From NCBI GenBank assembly GCA_025558095.1, contig JAIVFI010000023.1, positions 248,001-312,000 on the forward strand: a DNA stretch of 64,000 nt. The letters run 5' to 3'. Positions within the stretch are counted from its first letter, which is position 1. Every line of letters starts with the position of its first letter. This stretch comes from Hyaloraphidium curvatum (Eukaryota; Monoblepharomycota; Hyaloraphidiomycetes; Hyaloraphidiales; Hyaloraphidiaceae). The notes under the pieces are model-generated. The model saw nothing but the letters and a program-made list of their open reading frames with translations. It did no database searches and was not told the origin of the DNA. This document shows positions 11,121 to 21,614 of this stretch, piece by piece. The position numbers and the translations under genes are program-made.

Positions 11121-13165
11121 TCAGAGGAAGGTGATCCCAAGTCCCAGGTTCCATCCCTTCCGGTACTCGTCGCCCTGTCGGACCGTCAAAGGAACGCAGA
11201 AGTTGATTTCCAGTCGCAGGATGCTGAAACGCAGCACGAAGCCTGCCCCGGCAGATGACGACGGCTGTGTTGCAACGTCCCGAATGGTATTGTGCAGACC
11301 TGGTCCAGAAAGTCAATGACAAGTCGAGGTTAGGTATGATCGCACTGACCGTTCTGCATCGCGCCCAGCCCGCCGGCATTCACGAAAATGTGTCCCTTCA
11401 GAGGCTTGTCGACGAGATATGGCAAGGGGGTGAACAGAGATATCCCTGCCGCCCAATACGCGTCGCCTCCGAGAGAATCGACTAAGGATCGATCAATGCT
11501 TGCGGAGCTTGATTTGGCCACGAGATTCCTACCACCATCCTTGGGCCCTAAGCCGTGGTATCGGAATCCTCGGACCGTCTGCGGGCCCCCCAGGAAGAAC
11601 CGGTCATTGACCCTCGACCTTTGCGCAAAGGACTGTAGAAGTCCAGCCCTCATGCCGGCCGCAATGCTGAAGCCATAACCCAGGTACTTTGCCCAGCTGC
11701 CTTCGCCTTCCCAACGAAGAAAGCGCACGCGCTCATCAGCGAGGCCCGCCGCTTCACAAGCGAGCCTGTAGTAGTGGCCCTTCGTCGGCAGAAGCGAATC
11801 GTCACGCCGATCGGCTGAAAGTGAAGCTTGGAGTGAGGATTTGAGGGTGTGACCAACTTCGTTACGGATCCTGGTGGTGGACAATCGATTGGTAAGAGGG
11901 AGGGAAGTCGAGCACAGCAGCCCAAATGACACGAACGAAAGGGAGGCATCCTGCGCAAGTTTGTGGACGTTGCGCCACGCAACATTGCCCGCCACTTCAG
12001 CGACGCTGCCAGACAGGGGCCACTGTGACGGGCGTAAACGGCGCTCGCAGTGTCGATGCAAGTGCAGAACCCACTCTGTAGCGTGCGAACGCGCCGTTCA
12101 CGAGTTCCATGTGGCTCGAATGGATCATGTGATTCCGATCCACGCGTGAAGCTCCGATCTCGAGGCGTCGATCTGGATCCACGTTCCAAGGTTTCCCGAA
12201 GACGAACTGGCACCGAGGGGAACCGTGAGCACATGGCCGGCACCAACCGCTAGGTGAGAGTTACCGAGAAGGAAGAAGACGCCGTGCTTCCGAACGGCAG
12301 GTCCGTGTCTCTGTTCAAAGCCGCTTCGGCCTCCACCCCGTACGACGCGCTGGCTTCGATCGTCTCCGCCATGCCGAAAGCGTTCCGGAAATTGACCGAG
12401 GTGTTCTGCACAATGGAGCAGCTCAGGTCCCCGTGCCCTGTCCCTGTTTGCCTCCTACTGACTAGGTTCCCGCCGGAAGTCCCGACCTCCGTCCCGGTCT
12501 TGGCCCATAGCCTCTTCCTCTCCTTCACAACCAGCGCCACATCCACCAGTTCCTCCTCCCTCTCCAAGGGTACGACTCCCCCTTTGCTGGAATCCAGCAC
12601 CACCCCGACGTCCTCAAAGATTCCCAGGCGACGCAACCGGTTCACGAGCTTCTGCGTCTCCGCCACCACGGCGCCAAGGGTGCGCGCGCGGTAGAGCGGT
12701 TCCAGGGCAATGTCGAAGAGCGATTGCGAGGTGTACTCGGCACCGGTGACGTAGACCGTGCGGACGCGGAAAGGGGAGGCGTCCTCGCCCGCCATCTGGA
12801 AACGACGATCAGTTGGGCCAGAGGAAGGGGCCACACAAACCCACTGCGGCGTACAAGCGACCCTTGATGCGAGATATCCGGGATTCCCAAACCTGGTCTC
12901 CGCGGACCGCGCCGCCCTGTTGTCGCCGGACTGGAGGCCCGCCCAGGAACGGCGAAGTGGGCGCCGTGGGAGCATCTCCGTCCCATAATGGCTTCTCGAA
13001 CTGTTCCTGAAGCTGAAACGCGCGTGGAACAAAGGGTCCGTGACCAAGGAGAGGAAAGACGCGGAGAGGCGGCGTTGGCGAACTCGACCCGCGGGACCAG
13101 ATCTTCCACGCGCCCACCTGCTCATCGAACAAGCTCGACCCTCCCAACGCGTCGCCAGAAGCCAT
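11121..13165 (-). CDS. SAM50: SAM50/Tob55, mitochondrial outer-membrane beta-barrel assembly protein
   Basis: Central Omp85-family pore that inserts beta-barrel proteins into the mitochondrial outer membrane. A POTRA domain begins just after the Met at 12795 (RVRTVYVTGAEYTSQSLF, ARTLGAVVAETQKLVNRLRRLGIF). The beta-barrel follows in several exons, joined in frame through introns beginning gtaactct, gtgggttc, gttcgtgt and gtcagtgc. The Omp85 signature region reads DRFFLGGPQTVRGFRYHGLG. The C-terminal strand is WNLGLGITFL, stop at 11121. The start is uncertain. An upstream exon beginning MASGDALGG at 13165 can be joined in phase across a ~130-nt intron to the Met at 12795, but that Met could itself be the start. 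It lies on the same strand just downstream of LCL3. Confidence 0.85.
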
Positions 13166-13345
13166 ATCGTTCCCGTCAATTGGGCTTTGCCGCCGCCCGC
13201 ATGACGGGACGCGTGTGGGGTCGTGGTTTGTGTGTTTGTCCCGGTGGCGTCCCCTCCACCGAATCATCTCGTCAGGACCGGCCTGGAGGCGCTGGAATGG
13301 CTAAATGGTCATCGCAGACGGGCATCACAAACTGAAAATACAGGG

Positions 13346-13395
13346 AGCAACTACCGCTTCCCAAGACTGCGGCCCAGAGCCTCGACACGAGCCCC
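13346..13395. repeat. Degenerate tandem copy of the LCL3 3' coding end
   Basis: Bases 13346-13395 repeat 13407-13456 with only a few substitutions and one single-base indel. The second copy is the last coding stretch of LCL3 (including its stop codon at 13412-13414). The first copy lies directly downstream of that stop. It looks like a small tandem duplication of the gene's tail. Confidence 0.75.
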
Positions 13396-13411
13396 GCGGA
13401 GGGAACAGCAA

Positions 13412-14252
13412 CTATCGCTTCCCAAAGACTGCTGCCCAGAGCCTCGACACGATCCCGCCCGAGCCCGGCGCGGGCGTCAGGTCCTCTTTGTGCTCCTGGC
13501 CCGCCGCCGCGGCCCGCAGCTTGGCCTTGTGCTCTCCCGGCAGCACGATCTTGCTCTGCGACCAGATACCCCGCTTCGCCACCCTGGCGAAACGTGTCAG
13601 AGCGCGACGGGGTGGAAGAGGGAGAAGATGCCTACTTTGCTGCTTCCTCCGCGGCGAGAAGTTGTTTTTCCAAAGAGCCATACTGAGCGCCACCCTGTTT
13701 GTACACGACCGCAAGCCCCTGCTGCACCATCTCCAGGTTGATGTTCCGCCGGCGGAACCCCGTCCAATCTCGCGTCGAGACCATGCCAACAATCCTGCCG
13801 TACTGATCCTTGCTTAGGGGCTGGACCTCGACGTCCTTGCCCACGACGGCCTTTTCGAGGAAGCGCCGGGCCTCTTTGTAGAAGGGCTGCTCGGTTGCTC
13901 CGAATGCGGCTCCTTCGGGGGCGTCCACGCCCGCCAGGCGCACGTTGATCGTTCCGCCCTTGAGATCGACCTTGTCCAAGCTCCGCGGCCGCCTCCGGAA
14001 GGCTGGTACGTGGTACAGCCTCAACCCGTCCGCGTCCCCGACGCGAACAGCGACGCCGTACAAGGGCCGCTTCTTCGCAGCCATCTTCTTGACCGTGTCC
14101 TGGGTCAAGTGCTCGTGCGTCGGATACCGCGAGAATCCTTTGCGGAACGCCCCGCGGCCGTAGATGACGGCTGCTGCGGAAGCGATGCCGACAAAGCCCA
14201 GGAAGTACGCAAAATCGATATCGTCCTCCGTCCAGGTCGACGTCTTCCCCAT
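13412..14252 (-). CDS. LCL3: LCL3-type membrane-anchored endonuclease (staphylococcal-nuclease fold)
   Basis: Fungal mitochondrial/ER membrane nuclease family with an SNase-like (TNase) domain. Exons are 13636-14252 and 13412-13583, joined in phase, giving 262 residues. One hydrophobic N-terminal segment (FAYFLGFVGIASAAAVIYG, residues 14-32) is the membrane anchor. The domain has VRVGDADGLRLYHVP, VRLAGVDAPEGAAFG (catalytic Asp/Glu region) and SKDQYGRIVGMV (conserved Arg). The ending AKRGIW after the intron matches the family. The enzyme activity in fungi is poorly defined, so the biological role is open. It is divergent to SCS7, 266 bp away. Confidence 0.85.
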
Positions 14253-14518
14253 TCTGATCCGTGGACGAAGTCCCGTGCCGGGGTTCCAGATGACCGGGCA
14301 GCAACCGGGCAGAGAGGAATCCCGTTGTTCCGGCGCTCGAGCCCGGTTCCAACTCCGGCAAAGTGGTGCTGCTCCGCGACCTGCTTCCCCGACGGATAGA
14401 AGAACGGAGGGATGACGGCGCGAAGGGATTCCCCAATTTCACAGGCGGCGTCGGTTAGGGCACATCCCCGGACATTGCTCATTGATCGCCTCCCTGCCCC
14501 GACTCCCCCCGGTCCGCC

Positions 14519-15685
14519 ATGCCGTTCGGCGGGTCGCCCGGGCTGCGCACCGTCAGCGCCGCCGAGCTCGCGGCGCACCGCACGCCGCGGTCGCTGTGGG
14601 CGGTGTTCCGCGGCCGTGTTTTCGACCTGACTGCGTTCCTCGCGGATCACCCCGGCGGGCCCGACTTCATCGTCGATGCCGTGCGCGAGTGCGGCGGCGA
14701 CGTCGGCCCGCGCATGCTGGACCCGCTGCTGCACGCGCACTCGGACTCGGCCTTCGAGATGCTGGAGGGCATGTGCATCGGCGTGCTCGAGGGCGCCGAC
14801 GGCGCGAAGGGCGCCCCGCCCGCCAAGGTCCCGGCGCCGAACGCCGATTTCGACGCCCCGGAGGTTGCCCTGCGCGAGACGGCGCCGCAGCTCGGCGTGG
14901 CCTCGGCCAAGTTCGTCGACCCGGCCAAGCCCATGCTGGCGCAGGTCTTCTTCGGCAACTACTCCAAGCGCTTCTACCTTGAGCAGGTGCACATCCCGCG
15001 CCACGTCAAGGGCTCGGCGCCCATCTTCGGCAACTTCCTCGAGGCGCTGACCAAGACGCCGTGGTGGATTGTGCCCCTGGTCTGGCTGCCGTTCGGCCAG
15101 GCCCACACGGCCTACGCCGCCTGGCGCGGCCTGTCGCTGGCCGAGCTGGTCGTGTCGTGGTGCCTGGGGCTTGTCGTGTGGACCGTGATCGAGTACTCGC
15201 TGCACCGATGGCTGTTCCACATCGACCGCTTCCTCCCGGACAACCGGTACTTTTTGACCCTGCACTTCCTGATGCACGGCATCCACCACTTTCTGCCAAT
15301 GGACAAGTGGGTTTCGCGCCCCTTGGGGCCCTACGGGGCGCGTTGGAGCCGGTGGCTAACGCCGATCCTTGTTCGCAGGCAGCGCCTCGTCATGCCCCCG
15401 GCGCTCTTCACCATCCTCATGATCCCCATCTACAAACTCTTCCTCCTCGTGTTCCTCGAAACCCCGCTCGAGGCCCACGGCTACGCCGTCGGCGGGGGCA
15501 CGCTGTTTGGCTACGTGCTGTACGACTGCATGCACTACTACCTCCACCACGGCCGGGTTTGGGGGGCGTACGCGCGGGAGATGAAGGGGTACCACCTCGA
15601 CCACCACTACAAGCAGGCGGAGCGGGGGTTCGGGATCACGAGCAAGGTGTGGGACTGGGTCTGGGGTACCGGGTTCACCATCTGA
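14519..15685 (+). CDS. SCS7: Sphingolipid fatty-acid 2-hydroxylase (cytochrome b5 fusion)
   Basis: ER membrane di-iron enzyme that hydroxylates the very-long-chain fatty acid of ceramides. Exons 14519-15306 and 15379-15685 give 364 residues. An N-terminal cytochrome b5 domain carries the heme-ligand motif HPGG (residues 43-46), but the second heme His lies in the less typical HAHSD. The hydroxylase domain has the family His boxes: HRWLFH, HFLMHGIHH, HYYLHH and YHLDHHYK, with hydrophobic segments between them. Removing the 72-nt intron restores PMDKQRLVMPP, which matches the family; reading through it would insert 24 unrelated residues. Fully intact. Its location next to mitochondrial genes appears coincidental. 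Confidence 0.93.
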   Translation: MPFGGSPGLRTVSAAELAAHRTPRSLWAVFRGRVFDLTAFLADHPGGPDFIVDAVRECGGDVGPRMLDPLLHAHSDSAFEMLEGMCIGVLEGADGAKGAPPAKVPAPNADFDAPEVALRETAPQLGVASAKFVDPAKPMLAQVFFGNYSKRFYLEQVHIPRHVKGSAPIFGNFLEALTKTPWWIVPLVWLPFGQAHTAYAAWRGLSLAELVVSWCLGLVVWTVIEYSLHRWLFHIDRFLPDNRYFLTLHFLMHGIHHFLPMDKWVSRPLGPYGARWSRWLTPILVRRQRLVMPPALFTILMIPIYKLFLLVFLETPLEAHGYAVGGGTLFGYVLYDCMHYYLHHGRVWGAYAREMKGYHLDHHYKQAERGFGITSKVWDWVWGTGFTI

Positions 15686-15941
15686 GCGAAAAAGCGGGAG
15701 CGAACGGAAAATCTTAGAGCTGCTGAATTGTATAGACGGTGTACTGTCTACTGTTTCTAATCATGGCAATCTTTCTCTTGCCTTTGCCGCTGCGCGCTTG
15801 GCGGGGTCGCCCCGCCGTTTCGGCGGGAGGGGGAAAAGGACCGCATCAACCACTCGGCTCGGCCAGCCGCCTTAATCCCCATTCCATGCCATCAGTCCGT
15901 AAGTATCTACACAGAGCGACTGCCTCTGGCGCCCCGAGCCC

Positions 15942-17238
15942 ATGTTCAAGCCCACCACACGCCTCCCCGCCGATGCACAGCTTGCCCTCGACGAAATCGG
16001 CTCGTACAGCGTAGCCAACGGGATGAAGCCCAACGTTGGACCGCGGAAGACCACGGCGCTGGTCATCAACAAGCCCGAGGGGGAGACGAGGCGGTTGACG
16101 CTCCTCGATCAGGAGGTACCCGAGGTGACGGAACAGTCACCTGGGAAAGCGAACCCGCGAACACGACGCGACGTTGACTGACCTACAGGCACGGCATGGC
16201 CGACTGATGCAGGCGTCGCGCGATTTCGCCGGGCTCTACAACGATCACCGAATTCTCCCGACCAAGATCGGCTTGTTGCTTTACCGGAGCGCGGTAACGG
16301 CTACTGGCACGTACGGCGCGGCGCTCACGGTCCAACTCCCGATAGATCCCTCCTCCTTCCTGGACGCCACCCCCACCTCCGTCAACGGCGTCCACGTCGC
16401 CAGTCTGCGGCGCTACCTCGGCCTCCCGTCGGTGGTATCGGCGGCGATCGTCTTCGGTCTGACCGGGGAGATGCCGATTGTGGTCACCGACCACATTGCG
16501 GCACTGGGGTTTTACGGGCACGTGATGAGGGTGGAGCGGGGGGACCCGGTCCGCGTGGTTTTCGAGGAGGAGCGGCGGGCGTTCGAGGAGGGGGAGACGG
16601 GGAACTTCGCGGCCTACACCCACGCCTTGCTGAAGTACTACGGCGGGCTGGAGCACTGGGCGGCGAGGACGTGCTAGAAGCAGCAGGAGGTGCGGATGAT
16701 CGTGCAGGCGTCTTTCGTGGCCAAAGTGCTGCGCCCTGCGCTTCTGAAGCATGGGAAGCTGGACTTTTGGCGCTGGCTACAGCTGGAGGACTCGGAGTGG
16801 ATCTTTGGCCGGCACCCGGTGCTGGATCTCGTGCATCGTACACAGCGGACAGCGATGCTGCGGCTCCTCACGAGCACTCATTGCCTCCGCGCGGAGACTG
16901 GCCGGCGCGAACGCAACCTCGACGGCTCCGCGGTGCCGCGCTACCAGCGGGTGTGCAATTGTGGATGGAGGATTGGTGGCACGGATGAGCATGCCGTGGA
17001 TGACGAGCTGCACCTGCTCTTCGAGTGCACGCACGTGGCTGCTTCGCGGGCGGTGCTCGTCGACCGCCTAGCGACGGTTGGGCGCACTTGGTCGCCCGCC
17101 TTGTTCAAGACGACGTGGCAGGACCCTTCGACAATGCTGGAGGATGAGCGCCTGCCCCCCCGGACTCGGAAATGGGTAGCGTCCTTCGTGGCTTCGGCCT
17201 TGAAGGTGCGCGAGAAGAAGACCGATCCGGAGCTCTGA
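15942..17238 (+). mobile_element. 5'-truncated, frame-broken LINE-type (non-LTR) retrotransposon remnant
   Basis: The translated pieces match the C-terminal half of a non-LTR reverse-transcriptase polyprotein. Frame 1 (15942-16181) has LALDEIGSYSVANGMKPNVG and KTTALVINKP, as found just after the catalytic YADD box, which is missing. Frame 2 (16174-16677) has the RT thumb region: LPTKIGLLLYRSAVTATGTYG and RYLGLPS. After an in-frame TAG at 16675 the same frame continues (16690-17238) to a C-terminal zinc-knuckle-like CNCGWRIGGTDEH...HLLFEC. One frameshift plus one stop and the lost 5' half show a dead copy. A short (CCAGA)n tract at 17361-17377 lies downstream and could be its tail. Confidence 0.7.
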
Positions 17239-17412
17239 AACGCCAAGCGGCGATGGCGAAATGGATTTGACGGAAAGGAATTGACGGCGGACACAGCGCT
17301 TTGGCGCGATAACCTAGTGGCATCGATCTACCTCGTGTATTGCGACGCCGACGGAAAATACCAGACCAGACCAGACCTCCCCGTCCCTCCATCACCGCTC
17401 CCTGTCACCCGG

Positions 17413-17967
17413 TCACCGCTCGTCATCCCCCGTGCCCTGAACCGGCCGCTTCACGACGAAAAAGTCCCGATCCAACTTCGATGCGTGCCTTAGGAGGTCC
17501 GTGCCCGCGTGCTCCCTGCGCGGCGGCGCGTCGGCCAGCGGCTCGCCCTTCCAGTCCTTCTTCGGTCCGCCCCCGTCCTCCTCGTCGTCGCGCAGCCACG
17601 CGCCCTCCGCGTTGCGGCCCTCGCGCGCGAACGACACCAGCGGCTCGACGCCTCCGACGTCCGCGCCGCGCACCGAGCCGACCAGCCGCGCCAGCGCGTC
17701 GAACTCCCTCGCCAGCCGCGGCAGCTGGTCGCGCGGCACGGCGATGCCGGCGAGCTGCGCGAGGTGCGCGACGTGGTCGGCGTCGGGCGCGCGCCGCGCG
17801 TCGTCGGGCGGCAGGAAGTGCGCCGCGATGCTCCACGTCGGCGCGGGCCCGAGCGCCGCGTGCAGCCCCGCCGGCGGTCGCGGGCCCCGCCGACCCCCCG
17901 AGCCCGGAGGGGCCGCTAAGCCCGACACGCCGCGGGCTCCGCGCAGGCGGCACGCGCCCCGGATCAT
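17413..17967 (-). CDS. GATC: Mitochondrial Glu-tRNA(Gln) amidotransferase subunit C
   Basis: Subunit of GatCAB, which converts Glu-tRNA(Gln) to Gln-tRNA(Gln) in mitochondria. 184 residues from the Met at 17967. The first 40 residues are Arg/Gly/Pro-rich, as in a mitochondrial presequence. The core matches GatC: DHVAHLAQLAGIAVPRDQL, LAREFDALARLV, ADVGGVEPLVS, and near the end DRDFFVVKRPV. A Met at 18018 would give a longer N-terminus but would nearly reach the divergent neighbour's start at 18039. A moderately long insert between the helical core and the FFVV tail is eukaryotic in style. Confidence 0.8.
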   Translation of the reverse strand: MIRGACRLRGARGVSGLAAPPGSGGRRGPRPPAGLHAALGPAPTWSIAAHFLPPDDARRAPDADHVAHLAQLAGIAVPRDQLPRLAREFDALARLVGSVRGADVGGVEPLVSFAREGRNAEGAWLRDDEEDGGGPKKDWKGEPLADAPPRREHAGTDLLRHASKLDRDFFVVKRPVQGTGDDER

Positions 17968-18038
17968 TGGCAGTTGGTCCAGGAGTGGATGTGATCGAGT
18001 CTTCGCGCCTCCGATCATTCCCTCGCACTCACACCGAA
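17968..18038. promoter_or_regulatory. Very short divergent promoter
   Basis: Only 71 bp separate the GATC start from the start of the DUF6544-like gene, so the two probably share one promoter. Inferred from layout only. Confidence 0.35.
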
Positions 18039-19032
18039 ATGCGGCATGTGGCGGCCGGCTTGGCCGCCGCTGCGGGCGCGTTGTACCTCGCAGCTTTGTA
18101 CGGAGCGCATCGCTTTCAGAGGGAGACGGCCGAGCTGGTGGAAAGGCTCCTTTCCGACTCTGCCGAAGCCGGAGATTCGGGGCACAACGACACGGAGAAG
18201 GATCTCCCGCCCGCCGTGGCAGAGTACCTGGCCAAGGCTGTCCCCGCATCGTCGACGTCGGCCCCGAGCTATGCCCGGATTTGGCAGCGGGGGCTCATAG
18301 CCTTGGCCCCGTCGTGGGCGTCCTTCGAGACTTGCAAGGTCGTCGCCCTGCTGCCGGGGCTGCGGAGAGGCTACGTTTGGACCTGCGTTCTGACGATGGG
18401 GGGCTTCATCAAGATTTGCATTCGCGATTCTTTGGTAAGTGGGGTCTCTCGCTGTGCGGTAGCACCGAATGACGTCCGTTGCGCTGATAGGTGAACGGGA
18501 AAGGCGAGAGCACGGGCAGCATATTGTAAGCGGCTCGCCGGTTGCTTGGGAGCTCCGTCTCACAATGCGCAACGCCAGCGGGCTGTTCTCCCTCGGCCGG
18601 ACCTACGCGACCCCGGAAGTAACCCGCTCCTCCCTCCTGCGCTACCTGGGCGAGGGGGTGTGGTCGCCGCAGGTCTACCTCCCCTCGAACGGCGCTGCCT
18701 GGGAGCCCTCGGGCGAGATCGAGGGCAAACCCGCGTACAAGGTTTCCATCCGCGATCCGACCTGCTCGACAGCGGCCGAGGCCCTCCTCACCTTCCACGC
18801 CGAGACCGGGATGCCGGAGCACTTGCTTATGCGGGACCGGCCTCGGCTCGAGGGCAAGGCGATGGTTCCGAGGGACATGGGCGCCCTGTGCTGGGAGCCG
18901 CGGGATTTTGGCGGCGTCGCGATCCCGGCCCGGCAGGAGGCGTGGTGGGTCGTGGACGGGAGGAAGGAGGTGATGTGGAAGGCGGAGATCTTTGGCATCG
19001 ACTGGGACTTTCGGTCTGGGGGCGGCAAGTAG
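18039..19032 (+). CDS. DUF6544-like protein with N-terminal membrane helix
   Basis: Exons 18039-18434, 18491-18525 (35 nt) and 18579-19032 join in phase to 294 residues. The N-terminus is a likely signal anchor (AAGLAAAAGALYLAALYG). It then resembles a family common in bacteria (DUF6544): LPPAVAEYLAKAVP, ARIWQRGLI, LLRYLGEGVWSPQVYLP, AALTFHAETG-like and GVAIPARQEAWWVVDG. Function of the family is unknown. The bacterial look in a fungus suggests transfer, but the gene has two spliceosomal introns and local base composition, so it has been resident for long. The family call comes from motif memory, without a search. Confidence 0.6.
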
Positions 19033-20573
19033 CCTCTTGACACGGCGACCACGAAGGGCCCCGGGAGCGGGGATTGGCGTGACTGTACTACAGACAGAAG
19101 CTAAGTCACCGGTAAACAAGTCCATGGAGAGCTCAAAGGATTAAAAGAACAGATTCATTCGCTTGATGTTTGAAGTTCTGGTCCCGCAGAAGGCATGGCC
19201 GCAGCGTTTCGCTGCTCAAGGATGCAACAGGCCAACAAAATGCCCGACCGAGGCCCAGAGCACGTGGTTCCGCGTCTTCCAAAGCAGCAGAATGAACGTA
19301 GGCCGCCGTTTTCGGGCCGCCGCGCGAGAATTCGCCGGTCCCGTAAGCGACCTCCTCCGTAGGAGCTTTACCAGCCCGGCTAGCCAAACACACCGTCGCC
19401 CTCCGGCTCTTGGTCCGGTGGCGGGCTGCCCCGGCGTCGGCCGCCTGCGCCGGGCTGCGGGGGTCGAAGGGCCCGACGCTACGCGTGTGGGAGCGGTGAG
19501 AGCGGGTCCGCCGGGTTCCGGAGAGCTGCGGCGCGCCGGGGGAGCCGAAACGGCGGCCGCCGTGCGCAGCCGCGTGGAAACAAACGCCAACGACCGTGGG
19601 AGCCTCCCTGCTTGTGCAATCCGATCTCGGTGGAGCCGGGATGGTGCCGCGCACGCCCGGTACCAGGATTCGAGCGGGCGCACGGTTTGCCGCTGGGCCG
19701 CCCGCGGCGCGCTCGGAGGCGATATCTCGCAGCCAGTGAATGCCGCCAAAAATGGAGCGAGGGGAATATTTGCCGCGGCAGACGAGTTCCACGGTGCGGG
19801 GATGCAGGGAGCGGTGACGGTGCGCTCTGCGGGCAGGAGCCGGGAGATTCGGCCCCAGCCGTCCATGGGCTTTCGAGTCATGGTCATGGTCGGCGAAGTC
19901 GGCGGGAGCCGAGCTGGGGCTCTGCGGCGCGATGTTGAAAAAAGTGGGGTGCACCGGGAAGCGGGTTTGGAACTTCGGACGCGCGGTTTCCGGCACCTGC
20001 GCCGCCGCCGCCGCGGAGCGCGTCGCGGGAGCGCTGCGTCAGCGGTGGGTGCCGGTGCTCCCGGGCCCGCAACGGGGCGGGTGCCCGCGGGGTGATTGCA
20101 GCAAACAATGGAGGTGCCTTGGCTGTGCCGGAACGCGATTTTCAAAGTCGCCGCCGGGCCTCGCCACCCCGCGGAGTAATGAGGTACCGGCCTCGGCGTG
20201 CTGCCTGCGCGGCGCGGCGGCGATCGGCCGGGAGGGAGCGCGGGGACGGGGACCCGGCCGGTGCGCTCCCGCTCTCGGGCTGCGCGCCGCCCCGCACCCT
20301 CCGCCCCGCGCCGCGGCCCCGCCGGCCGCTGCGGAGCATTTTTCGGCACCTCCTCCTGCGCGCGGCGGCCCTCCCGACCGCGCGCGGCCGCTCTACGGGC
20401 CCGGAACGGACGGGCGGCTGCGAGCCGTGCGGAACCCGGACGGATATTTAACGAGGGCGTCTGGCGGCGTCTGAGCCCCCACCGCGAACTCCAACCCGAG
20501 TGCCCAACAGCACATCGAAGTCACGAGTGACCGGTTTCTGCCCCCGCCAACACCTGCACACACCTCGATCGTT
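19033..20573. other. Long GC-rich intergenic region
   Basis: 1.5 kb with no recognisable gene. Long open frames exist on both strands (for example 19216-20349 minus and 19163-20095 plus), but they overlap, are Arg/Pro/Ala-rich and show no domain, as expected by chance at this base composition. A TATA-like stretch (gatatttaac, 20443-20452) sits about 125 bp before the next start codon and is a candidate core promoter. Confidence 0.5.
20443..20452 (+). promoter_or_regulatory. TATA-like element before the 20574 gene
   Basis: An AT-only core (atattta) stands out inside more than 70% GC surroundings, about 120-130 bp upstream of the ATG at 20574. A C-rich leader follows. Candidate only. Confidence 0.35.
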
Positions 20574-21614
20574 ATGGCCCCCGGTGGTCTGCGCCCGCCG
20601 CTCCTCGCCCTCGCGGTGCTAGCGCCAGTGTTTGGCCTGCCCGCGGCGGTCGCGGAGCAGCTGTCGCGGTTCCTCCGGACCTACGTCCTGGTGCTCATGC
20701 TCGCTGTTGGAAAGATGCAGAAAGCACGGCTCATCGCCGCGCTGCCTGCGGCCCGAGGGTTCGGCGTGCGGGGGCGCAGGGTGGTGGGGCCCCGGCCCTA
20801 CCCCCTCGCCGTCGCGCCCAAGCCCGACGGCACGCCGGACGATACCCGAACGCTGAGCCCTTGCGAATCTGTCCTCACGCTTGTGCCCTTCGGTGCTGAC
20901 GATGCGTCCCCTGCAGAGCCTGCCGCCGCCGCCGAGCCCCCCTCCCCGGTCGAGACTCTGTTCACCGAGGCGACCCCTTCCGCCCCTGTGCTCGACGCAG
21001 GCAAGCCCGTGCCCCAGCTCTCCGACCGCGACCGCCGCATCCTGGTGGCCGAGGCCGAGGACAGGGTGCGGGCTTTCGCCATTGCCGAGCGCAGGCGGCT
21101 GGAGGGCGACCCGAGGTGGCGGGTCCTCTCCGTCGACCCCGAGCACCGCCTGACCTTCGACGACCTCCGGTCGCTCGCGGCCGAGGACCAGCTCCTCATG
21201 GAGTTTGGCCTCTGGGAGGCGGTGCCGGAGTTCGACGACTGGGACCGGGACACGCTCGACCGTCGGGCCTTTGGGTCCATGTGCGACGACGCTGCGGTCA
21301 TCATCGAGCGCCGGAAGCGGGAGCAGGACCCGAGGATGACGTGGTGGGCCGTGCCCGCCGGGCTGGCCGAGGAGCTCGCCAACGAGGACTTCATCCTGGA
21401 CCACACAGGTATGGGGGACCCGTGGGCGCCCGCTAACCGCGAGCCCGTCTACAGGACGGGCGAGCCCCAACCCGACCCCGAGGCAGCCGCGATCCGCGGC
21501 CACTTCGAGTCGAGGTCGGGGCGCCGCGGGCGGCCAATCGAGGCGGTCAAGGCCAAGCTCGGGCGGGCCAAGGCCAAGGTCCAGGGCTGGGCGCGGGGGC
21601 TGAGGCGGAACTAG
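20574..21614 (+). CDS. Predicted secreted or membrane-anchored protein of unknown function
   Basis: A 346-residue open frame (or slightly shorter if a small intron sits near 20680). The first 27 residues look like a signal peptide (LLALAVLAPVFGLPAAVA), possibly followed by a second hydrophobic stretch (YVLVLMLAVG). The middle is Pro/Ala-rich and disordered. The C-terminal 200 residues are charged and helical (DRDRRILVAEAEDRVRAFAI, IERRKREQDPRMTWW), ending in a basic tail (KAKLGRAKAKVQGWARGLRR). I recognise no family. Strong third-position GC bias in this frame supports a real gene. Confidence 0.55.
   Translation: MAPGGLRPPLLALAVLAPVFGLPAAVAEQLSRFLRTYVLVLMLAVGKMQKARLIAALPAARGFGVRGRRVVGPRPYPLAVAPKPDGTPDDTRTLSPCESVLTLVPFGADDASPAEPAAAAEPPSPVETLFTEATPSAPVLDAGKPVPQLSDRDRRILVAEAEDRVRAFAIAERRRLEGDPRWRVLSVDPEHRLTFDDLRSLAAEDQLLMEFGLWEAVPEFDDWDRDTLDRRAFGSMCDDAAVIIERRKREQDPRMTWWAVPAGLAEELANEDFILDHTGMGDPWAPANREPVYRTGEPQPDPEAAAIRGHFESRSGRRGRPIEAVKAKLGRAKAKVQGWARGLRRN

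Noticed and set aside
13407-13456. Two-copy repeat as a possible regulatory tandem array
   Set aside because: One copy is the coding end of LCL3, so a simple tail duplication explains it.
19163-20349. Long open frames on both strands between DUF6544-like gene and the secreted unknown
   Set aside because: They overlap each other, are Arg/Pro/Ala-rich and match nothing known; best explained by high GC content.
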